In this document: one piece after another, positions 57,871 through 64,000 of the stretch | Numbering within the stretch: position 1 is the stretch's first letter | Layout: every line of letters begins with the position of its first letter | Source: Gammaproteobacteria bacterium | GTDB lineage: Bacteria; Pseudomonadota; Gammaproteobacteria; Pseudomonadales; Azotimanducaceae | Reading direction: 5' to 3' | Assembly: GCA_028821405.1 (NCBI GenBank) | Contig: JAPPGK010000027.1 | Location: forward strand, 1 to 64,000 | DNA length: 64,000 bases | Position numbers and translations under genes: made by a program | The notes under the pieces: model-generated | What the model was told of the DNA's origin: nothing | The model's input: the letters and a program-made list of their open reading frames with translations, nothing else | Database searches by the model: none

Positions 57871-60411
57871 ATGCCGGACCCGCGCAAGAACGCCGATCAG
57901 GAGTACGCCGAAAGACGAGCGCTGGCGCGGGCGTTGCCGATCATGGGCGACGGCCCGGTGCCGCGGGATCGGGATCTGACCGTAGCCGACGATCGCGACA
58001 ACCTCGTGTCGATCATCAGGCTGTTCCTGCGCTCGTGGCCGTACATCAAGCCGCAGTTCTTCGGCCACTGGCTGTCCACCGGCGGTCGGCAGGCTACGGC
58101 GAAGGGGGCGACCGGTGAAACTGGCGACGGTTATTCCCACACGTACCTGCCATTCCTGGTCACCGCGCTGGCAGTGGGCGGATCGATCTACTACGACGTC
58201 CTCCCAGCCAACTCCGAACGACACGTCCTCTACCCGCTGGCCGTCTACGCCTGCGTTGCGGGCCTTGCCGTGTGGAGTTGGATCATCGCCTTCAGCGGCA
58301 GCCCTAGGCTTCGCGTCATCGGCACGATCGCGGCGCTCCTGCTCGCCGCCTACGGCAACGTGGTCGTCGCCCCCGCTGCCATGCCGGAGTTCGCCGCCAG
58401 CAAGTGGATCGCGTGGGTGACGGGAGCGTGCGCGTTCGGCTGGCTGGTGCAGTTTCGCTACGGCAACGCCCGGCTCGACGTGCGCGTCCGCGCCTCGACG
58501 CACCTCGTGTACTACTTTTTCATGGTCTACCTGCACAAGCTGATCAGTTTGGGCGTAGGGCTTGTGCTCGCCGATCTGCTATTCCAGTCGATCCTGCAGG
58601 CGGACCCGGTGATCCCCCTGCTCGCGGACGCCCTCGGCCGGGGTGAGTTGGCGCGGGGCATCCTGGAGGGAACCCTATCCGCCGAGGAGCGGTTCTTCTT
58701 CCAGTGGGTCTACGTCGGAATCAGCGTGACGTTGATCGTCGCCTTGACGCCGCTGCGCATCATGATCGGCGGCGGGGAGTACTCGTGGATCATGTATGGC
58801 ACGGGTGCGGGCTGGTACAGGATCTGGATCCTGCAGCGCATCAACCAGGACCTGCGCACGGCGCTCATTGAACGTTGGCACACGCTGTCGCTCCGCTACC
58901 ACAGCGACCACCGGACCGGCGACTCGATCTTCCGCATCTACCAAGACAGCGCCCAGGTGACATCTGTCATCGACAGCCTGCTCGGTATCTTGATGCTCAT
59001 CTTCAGCTACGCCACTGGCATCTTCCTGTTGTCGCTCCTAAGTCCCTGGATCGGACTCATCATGCTGAGTGTCGTGGTGCCGACGCTGGCCTGGGCGAAG
59101 TGGGCCATGCCGCGCATGCGTACCAAGGCGCTGGCGGCGAGGGCGGCGACTTCCGACGTGACGTCCCGCCTCCAGGAGTCGTTCAGCGCCATCCGGCTGA
59201 TCAAGGCGTACGGGGCGGAGGACCGCATCCAGAAGCGGCTCGAGGAAGACTCGGTGATCCTGTTCAACACCGCCTACCGGGTCCGGGTGCTGATGGCGCT
59301 GGTCGGCATCATCACCTTCAGCATCGTTGCGGGGGCCATGCTCGCCAGCGAATACCTGGTCGCTCGGTGGGCCTACCTGGGGGTTCCCACCTTCTCCGTC
59401 GAGCTGATCGCCTTCGTGGGCCTGAGTTTCGTGATCTGGAATCTCACCGCCCATCAGTGGTCGCGGGACGAATTCCAGGGTGCCGCCGCCGGCATCCGCT
59501 GGGGCATGCAGAATTGGATGGCCGCCCAGGACATCGCCATGGGGCTCAAACGCGTATTTGACATCCTGGATCTCGAGCCCGATGTCGTGGATGCCGAAGA
59601 CGCCGTGCCCCTGACCCGCTTTCAGCGGGAAGTGCGGTTCGACAACGTGACCTTCGCCTACGAGCCGGAGCGCCCCGTGCTCGACGGCGCCAGTTTCGCC
59701 GCCGAAAGCGGCACCATCACGGCCATCGTGGGCCCCACGGGTTCCGGCAAGAGCACGCTGATGGGGCTACTGCTGCGTCTTTACGATCCCGGGGCCGGGG
59801 CGGTGTCCATCGACGGCATCGACCTGCGCGGTTACACGGTGGCTTCGGTGCGCGGCAACATCGCCATCGCGCTGCAGGAGAATGTCCTGTTTGCGATGTC
59901 GGTGCGCGACAACATCCGCTACGCCGCCCCAGGCGCGGATGAGGCCCAGGTCCGCGAAGCCATCCGGATCGCCTGCATGGAGGACTACGTGGACGCCTTG
60001 CCGGACGGTCTGGACACCGTCCTCGGCGACCGCGGCGGCCGCATCTCGACGGGCCAGCGCCAGCGACTATCGATCGCCCGCGCCGTGGTGCGGAACACGC
60101 CCTTGCTGATCCTCGACGAACCCACGGCAGCGCTTGACGCGTCAACCGAAAACCGGGTCATGACGAACCTCTCGGCGTGGGCGGCCGGCCGAACGGGCAC
60201 CGGGGACGGGGCGGACAAGCGGGCCATCTTCCTCATCACCCACCGCATCTCGACCATTCGGCGTGCCGACAACATCCTCTATCTCGACGACGGCCGCATC
60301 ATCGAGAACGGCGACCACAATGCCTTGATGGCTCTCGAAGGCGGTCGCTACCGGGCCTTCGTCGAAGCGGAGTCGAATCTTTCCCGGGCGACGGGGGACG
60401 CCGGCTCGTGA
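57871..60411 (+). CDS. ABC exporter half-transporter with extended N-terminal membrane region
   Basis: GPTGSGKSTLMGLLLRLYDPGAG; ISTGQRQRLSIARAVV; LILDEPTAALD; 846 aa with additional N-terminal hydrophobic segments. Confidence 0.93.
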   Translation: MPDPRKNADQEYAERRALARALPIMGDGPVPRDRDLTVADDRDNLVSIIRLFLRSWPYIKPQFFGHWLSTGGRQATAKGATGETGDGYSHTYLPFLVTALAVGGSIYYDVLPANSERHVLYPLAVYACVAGLAVWSWIIAFSGSPRLRVIGTIAALLLAAYGNVVVAPAAMPEFAASKWIAWVTGACAFGWLVQFRYGNARLDVRVRASTHLVYYFFMVYLHKLISLGVGLVLADLLFQSILQADPVIPLLADALGRGELARGILEGTLSAEERFFFQWVYVGISVTLIVALTPLRIMIGGGEYSWIMYGTGAGWYRIWILQRINQDLRTALIERWHTLSLRYHSDHRTGDSIFRIYQDSAQVTSVIDSLLGILMLIFSYATGIFLLSLLSPWIGLIMLSVVVPTLAWAKWAMPRMRTKALAARAATSDVTSRLQESFSAIRLIKAYGAEDRIQKRLEEDSVILFNTAYRVRVLMALVGIITFSIVAGAMLASEYLVARWAYLGVPTFSVELIAFVGLSFVIWNLTAHQWSRDEFQGAAAGIRWGMQNWMAAQDIAMGLKRVFDILDLEPDVVDAEDAVPLTRFQREVRFDNVTFAYEPERPVLDGASFAAESGTITAIVGPTGSGKSTLMGLLLRLYDPGAGAVSIDGIDLRGYTVASVRGNIAIALQENVLFAMSVRDNIRYAAPGADEAQVREAIRIACMEDYVDALPDGLDTVLGDRGGRISTGQRQRLSIARAVVRNTPLLILDEPTAALDASTENRVMTNLSAWAAGRTGTGDGADKRAIFLITHRISTIRRADNILYLDDGRIIENGDHNALMALEGGRYRAFVEAESNLSRATGDAGS

Positions 60412-62462
60412 CGGACGCTGTAAATCCCAGATCCACGCTGCGCGAACGCGAGGCCGAACTCGACCGGCGCGCCAGCCTCATCGACACGCACACCGACATG
60501 AGCTTCGGCGAGACGCTCGAGGTCGCGGCGCGGGGGATGTTCCTCGCCCGTCACTTCCTCGGCCGCTTCGTCCTCAAGCTCACGCTGATGTTCTTCGCCA
60601 TCGCCGTGCCGGTGGTGATGCTCCCCTGGCCCATCAAGATCATCATCGATCACGTGGTGCTCGGCACACCTATCGAGGAGGCGACCGGCTATCCGCCCAT
60701 CTGGCGTCCCTTCCTCGATGCGCTCGCGGGATCCGGACCGCTCGAAGTGCTCGTCGCGGTCATGGTCGTTCTCGCGCTGTTCGTCCTCTTGATCGGCGGC
60801 TACGCCCAGGGCGACAACGCCCGGGACGAGACGGAGGGGAACCTGGCGGAGGGCCACGACACCGCCACCAAGGTCGAAAACAGCCTGCACGGTGCCCACA
60901 GCTACGTCGGCGGAATCTACGGCTACATCGACTTCAAGATCAACACGCGCCTCACCCAGTCGGTCAACCACTACTTCCGCGCCCGGTTGTTCGAGCGGAT
61001 CAAGGCATTGCCGATGACGACCCTGGAGGAACAGCGCATCGGCGACAGCGTCTACCGCGTCATGTACGACGCGCCGGCCATCAACCAGGGTTTCTACGGC
61101 ACCTGGTATGCCATCGTGATGGCGATGGCGGTCATGTTCATGGCCATCGGCACGTTCATGAGCGCCTACCCCGAATCGCCGGGTTTCATTCTCCTCCTCG
61201 CCTGCGTGTTCCCGTGCATCTTCTTCCTGTCCGTGGGCTTCTCGCGCATGGCGCGACGGCGCGCCCAGTCATCGCGGGCGGCGGGCGCCATCACCACCAG
61301 CACCATCGAGGAGGGCATGGACAACATCCTCGCAGTGCAGAGTCTCGGGGGCAACCGCAAGGAGAAGGAGCGATTCGGCGAGGACAGCGACGAGTCGTTC
61401 AAGCGCTACCGCGGCTACGTCTGGGTGGGCATCACGGTGGGCCAACTGGTCGAGATCGGCTACTACCTGATCGTCATGGGCTCCGTCGTGTACGCCTCCA
61501 CGCAGGTGATCAACGGCGTGATGTCCCCGGGCGACTACGGGGCGCTGTTGTTCTACTTCAAATGGATCCGGGGGCCCGCGCGCAGCATGGGCCTGACATG
61601 GGTGCACCTCCAGTACCACGCGGCGGGTATGCGACGCGTATTCGCCATCATCGACATGCCCGGCGAGGAGGATCTGGGCAGCAGGGCACTGCCTCGAATC
61701 GAGCGCGGCGTCGAGTTCCGCGACGTGGGATTCGTCTATCCCGATGGCCGCCGGGCGCTTACCGGAATCAACCTCGATGCGTCCATCGGTCAGATCCTCG
61801 CCGTCGCGGGACCCACCGGGGCGGGCAAGACCACGCTCGCGAGCCTAATCCCGCGCTACCGTATCGCCAGCGAGGGCGAGGTGCTAATCGACGGCGTCAA
61901 CGCCAACGACGCGACGCTCGAGAGCCTGCGCGGGCAGGTGACCTACGTTTTCCAGGAGACCCAGCTATTCTCGGACTCCATCGCCGACAACATCCGCTTC
62001 GGCAAACCGGACGCGAGCGCGGAAGAGGTCGAACGGGTCGCGCGCATCGCTGGCGCCCACGACTTCATCGCCGCCTTGCCCGAGGGCTACGACACTAGGC
62101 TCGGCACCAGCATGAGCAAGCTCTCGGTCGGCCAGAAACAGCGCCTTGCGATCGCCCGGGGCCTCCTGCGCGACTCACGCATCCTGATCCTCGACGAACC
62201 GACCTCCGCCCTCGATCCGGAAACCGAGGAATACCTCGTGCAGTCGCTAAAGGAGGCGGCCCGGGACCGGTTGGTGATCATCATCGCGCACCGGCTGTCC
62301 ACCATCGCCTGCGCGGACAAGGTCGTGTTCGTCGAGGACGGTCGACTGCGCGAGTCCGGTAGCCATGAAGAGCTGATGGCGTTGCCGGATGGTCACTACC
62401 GTCGCTTTGTGGAGTTGCAGACGATGTCTGTATGGGATCAGACTAGCGTCAGGCCGAGATGA
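60408..62462 (+). CDS. ABC exporter half-transporter (GTG start)
   Basis: GPTGAGKTTLASLIPRY; LSVGQKQRLAIARGLL; LILDEPTSALDPE; GTGA overlap with upstream gene. Confidence 0.93.
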   Translation: MTDAVNPRSTLREREAELDRRASLIDTHTDMSFGETLEVAARGMFLARHFLGRFVLKLTLMFFAIAVPVVMLPWPIKIIIDHVVLGTPIEEATGYPPIWRPFLDALAGSGPLEVLVAVMVVLALFVLLIGGYAQGDNARDETEGNLAEGHDTATKVENSLHGAHSYVGGIYGYIDFKINTRLTQSVNHYFRARLFERIKALPMTTLEEQRIGDSVYRVMYDAPAINQGFYGTWYAIVMAMAVMFMAIGTFMSAYPESPGFILLLACVFPCIFFLSVGFSRMARRRAQSSRAAGAITTSTIEEGMDNILAVQSLGGNRKEKERFGEDSDESFKRYRGYVWVGITVGQLVEIGYYLIVMGSVVYASTQVINGVMSPGDYGALLFYFKWIRGPARSMGLTWVHLQYHAAGMRRVFAIIDMPGEEDLGSRALPRIERGVEFRDVGFVYPDGRRALTGINLDASIGQILAVAGPTGAGKTTLASLIPRYRIASEGEVLIDGVNANDATLESLRGQVTYVFQETQLFSDSIADNIRFGKPDASAEEVERVARIAGAHDFIAALPEGYDTRLGTSMSKLSVGQKQRLAIARGLLRDSRILILDEPTSALDPETEEYLVQSLKEAARDRLVIIIAHRLSTIACADKVVFVEDGRLRESGSHEELMALPDGHYRRFVELQTMSVWDQTSVRPR

Positions 62463-64000
62463 CTATTTCCTACAACGGTATCCCGTTGCCTGGCGAGTGG
62501 CCGCCTAGTCACATTGACGTCGGCGACGAGCCGTTGCCGGTTCCCTACCTGTCGAGTCCGCCGGCGGTCATTCCCGTGGATGTGGGCCGGCAGTTGTTCG
62601 TCGACGATTTCCTGATTGAGTCCACGACGCTGGAACGCATCTACCACGCCGCCAAGGTCCACGACGCCGCGCCGGTGCTATCGCCGGAGACCGAGTTGGA
62701 ACTGAACCGCGGCCAATGCCCCGTGGCGGCGCCGTTCAACGACGGCGCCTGGTACGACCCGGCGGACGGCACCTTCAAGCTCTTCTACCAGGCCGGTTGG
62801 TACGACGGCGCGGCACTGGCAACGAGCGACGACGGCATCAACTGGCGACGCCCGAAACTAGACGCCGTCCCAGGCACGAATGCCGTGATCCCCCGCCCGC
62901 CGGAACATCTTCGAGACGGCGCGATGGTCTGGCTGGACCACAACGCCGCACCGGAAGAACGCTTCAAGATGTTCGTCTATTGGCGCTGGATCGGGCGGCG
63001 CCAGGGCGGCAAGGTCTACACCTCGCCAGACGGTATTCGCTGGGCGGAACGCGGGATGACCTCGCCCAGCGGCGACAACACCACGTTTTTCCACAACCCG
63101 TTTCGGCGCAAATTCGTGTTCAGCATCCGCCATAAATGGCAACGGCGCGCCCGGTCCTACCACGAACACGACGAATTCCTGCGCGCGTCCCGCTGGCGCG
63201 ATAGCGACCCCGTTCGCTGGGCTCGCGCCGACCGCCTCGACCGGCCGGATCCGCTTGTCGGCATTGCGCCGCAACTCTACGACCTCAATGCCGTGGCCTA
63301 CGAAAGTCTCCTGTTGGGCGCGTTCGCGATATTCCACGGGCCCGAGAACGACCGCGCCGCGCAGTTGGGCCGACCTAAGATCAACGACCTGCAACTGGCC
63401 TACAGCCGCGACGGGTTCCATTGGCATCGACCCCACCGGGAAGCCTTCATCGGCGCTAGCCGCCGGTGGGGAAGCTGGAACTACGGCTATATCCACGCGG
63501 CGGGTGGTGTCTGCCTAGTGGTTGGCGACGAACTGTGGTTCTACTACGGCGCGTTTTCCGGTCAGGGCTCCATTTTCAAGCCCGGCGAATTTGGGGACTA
63601 CCCCCACGACAACGCCATGTACGCCGGCGGGCACACGGGTCTTGCGACCTTGCGCCGCGACGGTTTCGCGTCCATGGAAACGGACGGCGAGGGCGAACTG
63701 GTGACGCGCCCGCTGAAGTTCTCCGGCAAACGCCTGTTCGTGAACCTCGACGCAGCCAGCGGCGAACTCCAGGTCGAGGTTACTGATCGGCGCGGCATCA
63801 CTATCGAGCCGTTTTCGCTCACCAATTGCCAAGCTGTACGTGGCGACAGCACCCGCGAAATCGTTGCGTGGAACGGCGGTGACTTGGCGGCGCTTGCCGG
63901 GCGCGAGGTTCGGTTTCGTTTCCGTTTGCGTCACGGCAAGTTGTACGCCTTCTGGGTGAGTCCGTCGGATCGCGGCGTTAGCCGGGGTTTCGTCGCCGCC
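62459..64000 (+). CDS. Five-bladed beta-propeller glycosidase-like protein (GH32/GH43-type fold), partial; runs off window
   Basis: ATGA overlap with upstream ABC gene; open frame for 514 codons: MTISYNGIPLPGEWPPSHIDVG…VGRQLFVDDFLIESTTLERIYHAAKVHDAAPVLSPETELELNRGQCPVAAPFNDGAWYDPADGTFKLFYQAGWYDGAALATSDDGINWRRP… Absent from the supplied ORF track because it has no stop in the window. Confidence 0.85.
   Translation, partial: MTISYNGIPLPGEWPPSHIDVGDEPLPVPYLSSPPAVIPVDVGRQLFVDDFLIESTTLERIYHAAKVHDAAPVLSPETELELNRGQCPVAAPFNDGAWYDPADGTFKLFYQAGWYDGAALATSDDGINWRRPKLDAVPGTNAVIPRPPEHLRDGAMVWLDHNAAPEERFKMFVYWRWIGRRQGGKVYTSPDGIRWAERGMTSPSGDNTTFFHNPFRRKFVFSIRHKWQRRARSYHEHDEFLRASRWRDSDPVRWARADRLDRPDPLVGIAPQLYDLNAVAYESLLLGAFAIFHGPENDRAAQLGRPKINDLQLAYSRDGFHWHRPHREAFIGASRRWGSWNYGYIHAAGGVCLVVGDELWFYYGAFSGQGSIFKPGEFGDYPHDNAMYAGGHTGLATLRRDGFASMETDGEGELVTRPLKFSGKRLFVNLDAASGELQVEVTDRRGITIEPFSLTNCQAVRGDSTREIVAWNGGDLAALAGREVRFRFRLRHGKLYAFWVSPSDRGVSRGFVAA

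Overview
High-GC 64 kb window, most like a gammaproteobacterial chromosome. This is inferred from several recognisable core neighbourhoods: rsmI/lpoA/yraN/dolP; rplM-rpsI-petABC-sspAB; bolA/ibaG-hisD-zapE divergent from yrbG-kdsC-lptC-lptA-lptB-rpoN. Between and after these lie accessory blocks: (i) a repeat-rich left end with ~330-bp direct repeats, a 96-bp tandem repeat and a decayed multiheme-cytochrome fragment around a fused four-domain ABC exporter; (ii) two adjacent secreted-type unknowns, one with a JAB/DUF4329-like domain split by frameshifts; (iii) an uncharacterised gene plus a frameshifted PIN-domain gene; (iv) a translationally coupled L-carnitine-type catabolic operon (BKACE, L-carnitine dehydrogenase, acyl-CoA dehydrogenase, ADP-forming acyl-CoA synthetase, enoyl-CoA hydratase); (v) a class III aminotransferase/APH-kinase pair; (vi) a VapBC-like module followed by a 147-bp MITE-like element made of five consecutive hairpins; (vii) a PQQ dehydrogenase / SBP / Gfo-Idh / ADC-like / TonB receptor / esterase / SDR block; (viii) a fused SBP-permease quaternary-amine-type ABC system coupled to sbcB; (ix) a two-gene ABC exporter operon coupled to a beta-propeller GH-like gene that runs off the right edge and is missing from the ORF track. 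No rRNA, tRNA or CRISPR array was recognised. All calls come from reading the sequence and translations; no database search was run.
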